Assembly: GCF_030272615.1 (NCBI RefSeq)
Contig: NC_081414.1
Location: 825,370,896 to 825,434,895, forward strand
Direction of reading: 5' to 3'
DNA: 64,000 nucleotides
From: Cryptomeria japonica
Lineage: Eukaryota; Streptophyta; Pinopsida; Cupressales; Cupressaceae
The notes beneath the pieces were generated by a model, which was not told the DNA's origin, searched no databases, and worked only from the letters and a program-made list of their open reading frames with translations. This document shows positions 46,053 to 56,320 of this stretch, in pieces; the stretch's first letter is position 1, and the number at the start of each line of letters is the position of its first letter. The translations under genes were made by a program, and so were the position numbers.

Positions 46053-47230
46053 TGTTAGGCCCAATATGGAAAGCTAATGTACTGAGAGGGGAGGGGTGAA
46101 TCAGTACTACAAATCCTTCTACCAATAATATCTTCACTGATATGCATAAACCAAAAGCTGTTGTAACATAACATAAAGCTAGAACAAATAAATAACAATC
46201 ATACATGATTCACTCCATAACACATATATTTTGGTTACGCAGAAACTCTTAGTTAGATAGAAAAATTGCGGTGGGGATGACACCCACAACTTCACTACTG
46301 CAATAATAAAGAGTGCTCGGTTAGAGCTACATGTTCAACTATTTCTGATAGCTTACCCTGTTAGGAGTATCAAGATCATTAGATCTACCTTGCTAGAGGA
46401 TTTTACAACACTTATTCTAAATGCTGCACCTAGTTAAAGGCTTTACAATTTATAGACTTTGTTAGAGTCTTTTACCCTGTTAAAGGTTTCTCTTACAACT
46501 TCAAAATATTACAATAAAATCTTTACAAATATCTGCAGCTTTACATCTGGAATGTTATAGCAGATTCTATGTGCTCAAAATGAGATTACCTTGCTTATAG
46601 CATACCTTGGTAACCCATAGAATAACTCGATAAACCCTTATGTTTACTCTGTTCTTTGACTTGTCTAAAATCCTTCTCGGTGACCTCTATGTCTCTATAA
46701 CAGTCATAACACTCAGTGCTTTCCTATGTATCACACATGTCTTGCTTCATACACCTCTATATGTCTCTATCTGATCTCAATCCATGTTGTATAAATAGAT
46801 CTCTTATGTTGGTGATCTGGTTGATTGCTTCGATCTTACAAACATGATTTATCGAATGAATAACCACACAAAATATTTCATTGGATAGATGACCTCAAAA
46901 TCACACACAATCCTTAAGTGCAATTTACAATGTGATAACGATTCTATGTTCCTCGATCTTGTAACATGTTTTCCATGTGTGTCTGGATTCAATGAATCTG
47001 GTAAAATGTTTCACTCCATGTATATCAACTCGGTGTATCATTATTGCTACTCGATAGTCATATAGTGTTACTCGGTAGATAGCTCGGTGTATACTGGGCT
47101 CTGTGACTACTTTCTTCTATAACTGACTACTCTGTGCATACCGACTGAATGTTTCGGTAGAGGTAACCGACTAGAGGATATAGAATGAATTTGGATATAA
47201 AACTAATGGCAACTATAATAAGTAGTAACA
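46053..47230 (-). repeat. Element B left (3') LTR
   Basis: 1,178 bp, TGTTAGGCCC...AGTAGTAACA. Has the GAGAGGGGAGGGGTGAATCAGTAC box near its left end, the complement of the C-run box of other LTRs here. Confidence 0.92.
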
Positions 47231-47245
47231 ATCTCCCCTTTTGAC
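47231..47245 (-). other. Polypurine tract of element B
   Basis: Minus strand GTCAAAAGGGGAGAT directly before the 3' LTR. Confidence 0.78.
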
Positions 47246-47694
47246 ATTAGTTGAGATGTTTGACAAAACTACTTTCAAAGTCATAACTCAAAATCTATAT
47301 ACTTACAAAATTTGACTAGATAGACAGTATATATATTAGTCAACAAAATGGTATGTTTCAGATATACTCCCCTTATGAATATACTGTACAAAATTTTGAT
47401 TTTGCATGCTTAGTGATCAATGTTTTGTATTAACTACTCAGTTCACTGGTTGGTTCATTTCTCTTCTTGTCAAAATTAACTGTGCATATGAATACTTTGT
47501 TCTTCTCGATATACTCCCCCTGTATACTACATTCCCTATATACTTTGATACTATACTTACTCCCCCTTTTTGACAAACATCAAAACTTAGTTACCATTTG
47601 GTGGTGGCAACTGGTCAAAAATGGATTTATACTTTGTCTTTGCATCAGTAAGGGTGGCAGAGAGGGCATCCTTGACACTATCCATAAGTGAATT
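47246..47694. other. Element B 3' untranslated region
   Basis: About 450 bp between the ORF2 stop and the purine tract, T-rich on the plus strand, containing several ACTCCCCCT/ACTCCCCTT runs (minus AGGGGGAGT) resembling weak extra purine tracts. The 74-codon plus ORF at 47467 is judged chance. Confidence 0.5.
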
Positions 47695-50600
47695 CTAAGC
47701 TGTAATGTCAGCTAATAGTGAAATTAGTCCATCTAAGGTGCTTCCCTCTTGCTGAGTTGATAGGGAGGTAGCCTTGTTGATCTGCTCTTGGACAGATGAA
47801 AGATGAGGAATGAATAATGTTTGAAGTGTCATTATGTCCATCCTTATCTTGTGCTCTTCATTCTTGAGTTCCAACTGTTGAACCATGATCTTTTGTAGCT
47901 TTGTATAAAATTTTTGAATGGAATTTGGCTCAGTGGTCAACTTATTTGAGAGATCGGTGATCTCTTTCTCAATCACTTCAGTTTTATTTTTGATATCTTT
48001 AATGAATAAACTAAATGTACAGAGTTTCTGAAATAAATAAAGAATGTGCTTGAGTTGAGGGGACAACTCAAAAATAAATTTGACAAGTTTAACTTTGCCA
48101 ATAGCAATAGCTTTTTGTACCTCTTCAATCATTTTAGTAGTGAGCTCCTTGTCTTTTAACTTGCTCAAATATTCAAATGCATCTACTCCAGATGTCTCTA
48201 TCTTGGTTAGGAGTTCATCCAGTTGAATGTGGATGGCAACATCTTTTGTCACTATTGCTTCAGGTAGCATATCGGTTAAGAGTGCTTTCACCTTCTGAAG
48301 TACTTAATTTTTCTTTTGAATAGCCATTTGCTTCTCCTGTTCGGCTTTGGCTTTGCATAGTTCACCGAATTCAATGAGTGCTTGCCCTTTTAATTTAGAT
48401 ATATCAACATTGGGCAACACAATTGGTTTTGACAAATCTAATTTGAAACTATGCTTTTTCATCTTCTTTTCTTTACCTTTCAGTGGTTGAACTAAAACAA
48501 TGGCTTGGGAGGCTTGTTGACCCTCGGTAGGTTGCTCGGTAGAGGCAACACTTTGGTCAGTTTCTTTAGCCTTTGTAGTGTCCTTTGGTGTCTCTAAGCT
48601 TGGTGTCTCCGTTGTAACATTTTTAGTGCTAGATGGAGCTTGAGAGGTCTGTTCTTGAGAAGTAGCTTCTCCTGCTGTTGACTTGTGACCTTTTGTGCCT
48701 TGTTCCATATCCTGAGGGGCCTTGGTTGAAATAAACTGATTGACCGGAGGATAGGGCTGAACTTATTCCAAAACTAATTCACTGGATACAAGTTGGGCAT
48801 AAGCATTCCCTTCTATCATTTCTTGTTCTAGTGCCTCGGTGTCCATGATATCCTCATCAACTTGTATAGTGTCAGTAGGGTCTTGCTCGGTGATATCAAG
48901 ATCTTGCTCGATGACATCAACTATTTCAACTTCAGCTTGCTCATCAGCATTCTTGATTTGAAAGATTTCCTGCCATTTTTCTTTGGTCTCATTCTCTACA
49001 TCCAAGTAAAGGCCATTCATCAATTTCAAGGCTCTTTGCTTGACTAGGAATTTTGTGTGGCAGTTTTTCAGATGTTCAGTGATCTCATCTACCAACCTGT
49101 CTGGGAAAAGATGTGCCAGACTTCTTTCTCTCATCTATTTCTCTAAGTTCATGGCATACTTCCACCTATTGTCAATATGTAAATATAATTCATTTGGAAG
49201 AGATTTAGATACTTCAATGGGACCAGTCGGAATTTCAATAGTGTGCAGATGACAGCTTCTTCTATTTGTCTCTTTTCATCATCAGATCTGGATTCATATT
49301 TTACATATCTGAATGATCCAAATCCACCATATTGCTTCAGATTAGCACAAAAATTTTCAACACTATGTACATTTACCTTTTTACTCTTGACAATCTAAAA
49401 TTTGCTTGCATCTTCAGATTCAGTGTCACTAGACTCTTTAGCCAAAATGAGTCTCCGAGTAGATTTCTTGTAAGTTTTTGTTACCTTTGGTTCAGCAACA
49501 TTCTTTGGTTTCTTACTCAGTGAAGTTGCAGATGCTCTTGTGTTAGGTCGCTTTGCTGGAGGAGGTCAGTGATACTTTTGATGTATCCCATTTCTTTCTT
49601 TTCAAAACTTTCCCTTTAGGCAATTCGGTGCTCAGTGTTATAGCTGCCTCTTAGGCTTCAGATTCCTCTTCGGTGATGGCTATAGTGCCCTTGACAGGTG
49701 TGGAGGAAGAACCTTCTCCAAATTTCTCCGTTAATACCTTGATCATTTTTGTTGCTTTCCTTGTAGCCTTTGGTACTACAATACTCATCTTTACTTTTTC
49801 TTTTACTTCTTCATATGTTCCATACCTTAGCTCAGTAGCATGCCTTGGTAATGTAAGAAAAGCATCTATCTGCTATTGTGTGATGTCAAAATCAATCTCA
49901 TAACCCATAGGTGGCAAAGATTGAGTTCTCGGTTCCACAACATTAACATAGAAGTAATCAGTGTCCACTTCGAAACATATGTCATACTTGTATCTCTCCA
50001 CTAACTTGGGTGGAATTCTATATATGTTATGCATCTTCTCCTAAAACTTGCTGAAATAATCATCCATAATATCATTAAAATTATCACCTATCTTCTTGAT
50101 GAAGTCATTGATTTGATGGGTGATTGGTCGGTGTAGCTCCCAAGCAACTTTACCGACTAATGGAAAGAATTTCTCAAAATAGAAAAACATGCATACCAGA
50201 AGTGATCCAAATTTTAGTGTATTAGCTGAATTGTTCTTCTTTGGCTTCCTTATGGTATTGAGATTCTCAAATAGATTTTTCAACAATACCTCACATAAAT
50301 CAATTTTCATGCCTTTCTTCACAATTTTATATGCTAAGTCGACTGCTGCACAGGGTACATTATTTTCCCTTTCTGATTGGAATAAACAATAACCTATTAC
50401 TCTAATGGCAAACTTTAGCTCTGCATCTGTGATATTGTTCAATTTCAGTCCCCTGCAATCAGATTCTACTTTGGTTAAACTGATCAATTCCTTTTGTGAT
50501 ATCATTTTCTGAGCTCGGGCATGATCATAAATAGGGTAGCTAGTGATCAAATGAATGATTTCCTTGGTGATCTTAAATGGTTGCTCTTCTAGCCACATGA

Positions 50601-50949
50601 AGTCATCATGAAATCTCCTCAGAACAAACTTGACCCATTGGGGTTTTAAGACACGGAGATAGGTTAGGGCTTCGGTCAATCCCTTGATTTTGTTGTGTTC
50701 ATATTTGCTATCCATTTTACCATCGGTACACAATTCATCATATGTGTCTTTGATCTCAACATGACCTAGTTCCTCAACTCGACACTTAGTGAAGAATCTC
50801 ACATCCTCAACTAATAAAACTCTATCCGGAATGAGTGAAAATGCAGTTTTGTCATCCGGTTCAGATACAATTTTGGGAGTTAAAGAGTATTTCAGTGAGG
50901 GCTTTTCAATGTTCTCAACAACAACGAGCTTCTGGATATTAGGTGCCAT
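47695..50949 (-). pseudogene. Element B ORF2: long unknown protein, about 1,085 codons
   Basis: Starts MAPNIQKLVVVEN at 50949 and stays in one frame to 47695, broken by a few single stops (near 50041, 48763, 48304) and two compensating frameshifts between about 49570 and 49200. Residues 1-300 form a conserved domain shared with K ORF2 (FKITKEIIHLITSYP, then RGLKLNNITDAELKFAIRVI). A VVEPR-PMGYE segment follows near 49910, then a Lys/Ser-rich stretch with ESSDTESEDASK (about 49420). Next come an acidic segment (48763-49134), a Thr/Glu/Gln-rich one (48304-48708) and a C-terminal coiled coil (47695-48291). I recognise no family. The N-terminal part vaguely recalls plant transposon-associated domains, unproven. 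Confidence 0.72.
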
Positions 50950-51533
50950 TGTAGATTTCAAATAAATACTAACAAAAGATCCTTAGGGTTTGAAGACTTT
51001 CAAATGATAGACACTTCCCACTTAGCAAATGATAACAACTTGATATGATCGGTAAACTATCTTGATAATGCATTATGATTGATGTAAATACCTTTGAATT
51101 TTCTTCAGAGGAGGTTTGATCGCCTTTGATTTGCTTTGCTCTGCTTTCTTGAAAACTTGGTGAGTGAAAAATGACCGTGCAATAACTTTAAGTGTTCATT
51201 GTACCTCATTGGGCTTCATGCGGTTAGGTCAAAAAATATTAAATGCACTCGGTACCACTTCTTTCTATGCTTTTACCGAGTAGCCAGACTTCCTGCATTT
51301 ACCGACTTGACAGGCTTCCAAAAGACTTTGATAAAATTTCAAATTTTCTAATGCATCTTTAATTATGTAGATTTTGAATTAAGTACATGATAGAATAGCA
51401 ACTATTAAGATTTAACCTTTGAAAGAATGTAGTCCCTTCATACCTTTACCGATTAATTTGGAATAGGTGCACCTAACTCGGTAGGTAAGGTGCGTTATTC
51501 ATTTGACACAATTTCCTTCTTTCTCCAAATCAT

Positions 51534-52805
51534 CTATAATTTTTCTTTTTTTTCCTCAGTGTCTCCTCTAGGTTGATCTCTGCAATCTCTAGCCAAGTGT
51601 CCAACTTTGTGACAATGAAAACATGCCATACCAGGATTTCTCCATGATCTTCGGTTGTTCATTCTAAACCTTATAAAGTAGTTGGCACTTATATGTCCAT
51701 ATCTTCCACAACATTCACACCATATTCTTGTATTGTAATCCCATGGTACTGCAAAATACTATCGGTAAGGTTCTGTGTGAGTTTGGTAGCCTCTAGTATT
51801 TGCTCAGTGTGTAGACCACATATAGTTTTTCTTCTTAAACCAACACTCCTCGGTACTATGTCCATATCTATTGCAGTTTTTACAAAACCCTTTGAATTTT
51901 GCCTTCTTATAATTGCTAGTAGACTTTGTCCTACATTGGTTAGATGTGTGACCATATTTGTTGCAATTGTGACAATAACCATTAGACCTAGTGACATTCG
52001 GTTGCTTACCTTTTCTGATTTGGCACATGTTAGCAGTGTGACCTTGTTTTCCACAGTAGTTGCAAACAAGCTTCTTTCCTTTGATCTTCTTCTTATTTCC
52101 AGCTTGCTTTGATGATTCTCCTCTCTCGGTTGTATGAATTCCCTTCTCGGTAGAGTCTTTTCCTTTGTAACTGAGTCTTGCTTCTTTGTCGGGTCTTCTT
52201 GTATTCAGTTGCTCATCCAACATCTTTGATGCTTCACAACTCTTTTTTAGTGTTTCCTTGGATTTCTTTTCTGTTTCAAGTTCATTGGTCAACCTTGATA
52301 CTTCAAGTTTCAATGTTTGATTCTCATCATCTTTCAGATTTGCTTCATGATGTGCATATCCCAATTGATCTAACAGATTACTTTGTATTCCAATCATCCT
52401 AGTGATTTCATCATTCTTTTTAGATACTAATGCTTCATGTTGTTGTTTTTCTCTTTCTAGATCTCTTACTTTATCTTCAGCTATCCTCAATGCATCAAGA
52501 TTCCCATTCATCTGTGTGCTGAAATGTTCATGTCCTCTTTTCATTGCTTTTAGCTGATTGGTCAGTGCTTTGTTCTTCTCCTTCATTTCTTCAATCATCT
52601 CTTCAGTCTCTTCAGATATACTGTTCTCAGATGATGTTTCAATTTGTTCCACTAGTTCTTGAGAGTCCTGTAAATCATCAGATAATCTTCTTCTAACTTT
52701 CAATTATTTTTGCATTTGTCTTTGCATGTCTGCAATCACTTGATTAGCATGATCCAACCCTTCTTGCAGATACACAATTTTCTGAGATTGTTTATAGCCT
52801 TCCAT
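51534..52805 (-). pseudogene. Element B ORF1: coiled-coil protein with serial CCHC zinc knuckles
   Basis: 424 codons from MEGYKQSQKIVY to a TAG at 51534, with three in-frame stops (about 52704, 51804 and 51757). Residues about 1-200 are coiled coil. Knuckles: CNYCGKQGHTANMC, CHNCNKYGHTSNQC, CKNCNRYGHSTEEC, a damaged CECCGRYGHISANY (last Cys is Tyr) and CFHCHKVGHLARDC. Such arrays bind single-stranded RNA in retroelement Gags. The internal stops are CGA-to-TGA or CAG-to-TAG type. K ORF1 has the same order and almost the same length. Confidence 0.82.
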
Positions 52806-52850
52806 TGATAAGATCTTCTTTAGGCTGTTAAACCCTTTTCCAAGATTCAA

Positions 52851-52863
52851 GCTCTGATACCAA
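52851..52863 (-). other. Primer-binding site of element B (initiator tRNA-Met)
   Basis: Minus strand TTGGTATCAGAGC adjoining the 5' LTR; perfect match to the plant initiator-Met complement. Confidence 0.85.
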
Positions 52864-52864
52864 T

Positions 52865-54043
52865 TGTTAGGCCCAATATGGAAAGCTAATGTACTGAGAG
52901 GGGAGGGGTGAATCAGTACTACAAATCCTTCTACCAACAATATCTTCACTTATATGCATAAACCAAAAGCTGCTATAACATAACTTAAAGCTAAAACAAA
53001 TAAATAACAATCATACATGATTCACACCATAACACATATATTTTGGTTACGCAGAAACTCTTGGTTAGAGAGAAAAACTACAGTGGGGATGGCACCCACA
53101 ACTTCACTACTACAATAATAAAGAGTGCTTGGTTAGAGCTACATGTTTAGCTATTTCCGATAGCTTACCCTGTTAGGAGTATCAAGATCATTAGATCTAC
53201 CTTGCTAAAGGATTTTACAACACTTATTCTAAATGTTGCACCTGGTTAAAGGCTTTACAATTTATAGACTTTGTTAGAGTCTTTTACCTTGTTAAAGGTT
53301 TCTCTTACAACTTCAAAATATTACAATAAAATCTTTACAACTATCTACAACTTTACATCTAGAATGTTATAGTAGATTCTATGTGCTCAAAATGAGATTA
53401 CCTTGCTTATAGCATACCTCGGTAACCCATAGAATAACTCAGTAAACCCTTCTGTTTACTCTATTCTTTGACTGTTCTCTGAAATCCTCTCGTTGACCTC
53501 TATGTCTCTATAACAGTCATAACACTCAGTGCTTTCCTATATATCACACATGTCTTGCTTCATACACCTCTATATGTCTCTATCTGATCTCAATCCATGC
53601 TGTATAAATAGATCTCTTATGTCGGTGATCTGGTTGATTGCTTCGATCTTACAAACATGATTTATCGAATGAATAACCATACAAAATATTTCATTGGATA
53701 GATGACCTCAAAATCATACACAATCCTTAAGTGCAATTTCCATTGTGATAACGGTTCTATGTTCCTCGATCTTGTAACATGTTTTCCATTTGTGTCTAGA
53801 TTCAATGAATCTGGTAAAATGTTTCACTCCGTGTATATCAACTCGGTGTATCATTATTGCTGCTCGGTAGTCATATAGTGTTACTCGATAGATAGATTGG
53901 TGTATACTGGGCTCTGTGACTACTTTCTTCTATAACCGACTGCTTTGTGCATATTGACCGAATGTTTCAGTAGAGGTAACCGGCTAGAGTATATAGAATG
54001 ACTTTGGATATAAAACTAATGGAAACTATAATAAGTAGTAACA
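52865..54043 (-). repeat. Element B right (5') LTR
   Basis: 1,179 bp, partner of 46053-47230. TATAAATA at 53603-53610 (minus TATTTATA) is a possible TATA box. Confidence 0.92.
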
Positions 54044-54048
54044 GATTC

Positions 54049-55140
54049 CATTTACAATTCAAGGATGGGAAATGTAAGATCATCAATAGATCTAGATTGG
54101 AAATTACTTCCGGAACCCAGACCAATGGAAACATCTTTCATTTGGACTCTGGTGATAAATCTTTCTTGATTGCTCAGATTGATGAAAGTTGGTTATGGTA
54201 TAAGAGAATGTGTCATGTAAATTTTGATTGCATAGTGAAGATCAGTTCAACACTGGCTATCAAAGATTTGCCCAAGATTGTCAAACCTCATAATCCAGTA
54301 TCTAGAGAATATCAAATGGGTAAGCAAGTCAGAACTTCTTTTAGAAGAATACGTGATAAATTTAATGAAATTCTTGATCTTATTCATACCGATCTATGTG
54401 GACCAGCAAGGAATAAAAGTTTTCAAGGTGATAAATACTTTATGTTACTTATTGATGATTATTCTAGAATGATGTGGGTAGCAGTTTTGAAAGAAAAATC
54501 TAAAGTCGAGGGGGTTGAGCTTTGTTGGTTAAAGCATTGAGTTCTCAATATGGAGACCCAAGTTCAACTCCCAAGAGGGACATCTTTGTGGAATTCTAAG
54601 TTGTGACTCTTGGTCTTCCATTGGTTGTATTTGTCACATTGTTTAAAGTGGATCTCTAAGTTGTGACCCTTGGTCTTCCAATTGTTGTTTCTAGTTTGGT
54701 GCTCGAAAGGAGCTTGTATTTGTGCTCGAAAGGAGCTAGTATTTGTAATAAGATTTCTCAAAAGGAGCTGATATTTGTAATAAGTTTGTAATTGTTCTAT
54801 GATACTTAATACAAAAAAAGAAAAATCTGAAGCTTTTGAGAAATTCAAAATATTTAAAGTTGTGGTTGAGACTGAGATAAGACTAAAGATAAAGTGTTTG
54901 AGATCAGGTGAAAGCGGTGAGTTTACATCTGATGAATTCAACAACTTTTGTGAGAAGAATGGAATTAAAAGACAACTTTCTGCACCTAGAACTCCACAAC
55001 AGAATGGATTGGTGGAAAGGAAAAATAGAACCATATTGGATGTGGCAAGGACTATGATGATAGAAGCTATCAATACGACTGTATACACTTTCAATAGAGT
55101 ACACTTAAAAGGTGATACTGGTAAGACTCCTTATGAATGA
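54049..55140 (+). pseudogene. Element C GAG-pre-integrase and integrase, split by a SINE
   Basis: Resumes after element B. Pre-integrase block (GNIFHLDSGDKSF, then SWLWYKRMCHVNFD, where the usual HRRLGH-type histidine pattern is degraded), then IRDKFNEILDLIHTDLCGPA with the first catalytic Asp and LIDDYSRMMWVAVLKEKS. The SINE (54506-54816) cuts here. After it come SGESGEFTSDEFNNFCEKNG, where the second catalytic Asp has become Gly, and APRTPQQNGLVERKNRTILD with the catalytic Glu. Ends with a TGA at 55138. Confidence 0.88.
54506..54816 (+). mobile_element. tRNA-derived SINE inserted in element C integrase
   Basis: 311 bp flanked by 16-bp duplications AAAGAAAAATCTRAAG (54490-54505, 54817-54832; one mismatch). 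The first 70 bp look tRNA-like: an A-box-like GGTTGAGCTTTGTTGG (54513-54528) and a B-box-like AGTTCAACTCC (54561-54571), the RNA polymerase III internal promoter pattern. The body contains a 61-bp tandem duplication (from about 54588 and 54649) and three copies of GAAAGGAGCTNGTATTTGT-like sequence. It ends TACTTAATAC. Removing it restores the integrase frame at the KEKS/EAFEKF junction. Confidence 0.82.
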
Positions 55141-55567
55141 TGGTTTGGTTACACTCCTATTGATAGATATTTCAAAAATTTTGGAAGTAAATGTTACATT
55201 AGAAGAGATGATGCAATGGGAAAATTTGATCCTAGAAGTAATGAAGGAATATTTTTGGGTTATTCTACTAAGAAAAAAGCATATAGATGTTATAACAAAA
55301 GATTGAATAGGATAATAGAGAGTATAAATGTGAAGGAGGATGAACAAGGTAGTAATTAGATTAGATCATATGACTCTGAACTAGAAGATGAATTTATTAG
55401 ACCTGAACCGGTAATAAAAGAAGCTGCTCAGAACAGTGAACCTTGTGACTCCGGTAACATCATAAAACTCAACTGTGATAGAGGAACAACAAAAAGAGTC
55501 AAAAAATCAAGAAAATTCAAAGACTCCCAGGTATGTGAAACTAAATCATTCTGAAGATTAGATCATT
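55141..55567 (+). pseudogene. Element C integrase C-terminal region and linker to RT
   Basis: Same frame after the TGA: WFGYTPIDRYFKNFGSKCYI, then EGIFLGYSTKKKAYRCYNKR, the copia integrase tail. The acidic linker leads, with a frame change near 55480, to TPRYVKLNHSED and a stop before IIRD, which normally lies just before RT. The RT itself is absent. Confidence 0.8.
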
Positions 55568-55675
55568 AGGGATTGTTGCAAGGTGGGCACCCTTGGTTTC
55601 CTTGTGTTGTGCATTGTAGTGCTAGAGTTTGCGACATGGCCTAACCTCCTCCTGTGGCTTATATTGGTTTCATGG
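55568..55675 (+). other. Filler sequence at the RT deletion of element C
   Basis: About 100 bp of unrecognised sequence (GGTGGGCACCCTTGG and following) sits where about 2 kb of RT should be, between IIRD and the RNase H. Possibly templated filler from end-joining repair. Confidence 0.5.
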
Positions 55676-56050
55676 CCTAGCAAGAAACAATCATGTATTT
55701 AATTATCTAATGCTGGAGCAGAATATGTAGCTGCTGCTACTAATTGTACTCAGATTTTATGGATGAAACAAATGTTAAAAGATATAAGGGTAGTATATGA
55801 TGAGCCTATTGTTATTTATTGTGATAATACTATTGTTGTTGACATGTCAAAGAATCCAGTATTTCATTCCAAATGAAAACACATTTCTATAAGGTACAAT
55901 TTCTTGAAGGAAAAGGTTGGAGCAAAGGAAGTTAGATTGGTTTATGTGCCTACTAAGAAGCATATTGCAAATGTTTTAACTAAACCATTACCTAAAGATA
56001 CTTTTGAATATCTCAAAGATCAGTTGGGGGTTACCAACCCTCTGGAAGAG
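55676..56050 (+). pseudogene. Element C RNase H, C-terminal part
   Basis: Reads SKKQSCI-stop-LSNAGAEYVAAATNC, then EPIVIYCDNTIVVDMSKNP and ANVLTKPLPKDTFEYL, a clear copia RNase H end. Stops result from single changes (for example K in place of TGA at the HSK/KHISIRY junction). Includes the catalytic Asp in CDN. Confidence 0.85.
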
Positions 56051-56320
56051 ACTTATAGATGCAGGAATGCATCAATCCGGTAAGCTTATCATATATTTTA
56101 TTTGATCCGGGTTGATGAGATGATGCTACTACTCAGGGAGAGTAGTCAGCTATTTGGTTCAATATTTTTGGTTTGGTATCCGTCGTTTGTCATTGATGTC
56201 AAAGGGGGAGAGGTGGTATTCATGTGAAAGTCACTCATATATTTGAGGGAGATTGTTGGCATTCCTTGACACTTGGATATTTTCACATTTAGTGTTGCCA
56301 TCAATGCCAAAGGGGGAGAT
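56051..56320 (+). other. Element C 3' untranslated region with two purine tracts
   Basis: A first tract GTCAAAGGGGGAGAGG near 56200, a second weak one (GAGGGAGATTGTTGGCATTCC near 56243) that looks like a copy of an LTR start, and the functional-position tract AAAGGGGGAGAT at 56309-56320 directly before the LTR. Confidence 0.65.

Larger units (their letters stand above)
46053..54043 (-). mobile_element. Element B: non-autonomous copia-like LTR element with two non-canonical ORFs
   Basis: LTRs 46053-47230 and 52865-54043, a few percent diverged, with perfect GATTC duplications (46048-46052, 54044-54048). Inserted in element C between protease and pre-integrase domains. Minus polarity: a perfect initiator-Met primer site at 52851-52863 and a purine tract at 47231-47245. 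Encodes ORF1 (coiled coil, serial zinc knuckles) and ORF2 (about 1,085 codons, unknown). No protease, integrase, RT or RNase H. Same plan as element K, with different LTR sequence. Confidence 0.88.

Noticed and set aside
51689-52112. Overlapping ORFs of 126 and 139 residues
   Set aside because: Other-frame shadows of the zinc-knuckle ORF1 of element B.
54513-54580. Possible tRNA gene
   Set aside because: A/B boxes are present but the cloverleaf is incomplete, and 16-bp target duplications plus the long body identify a SINE.
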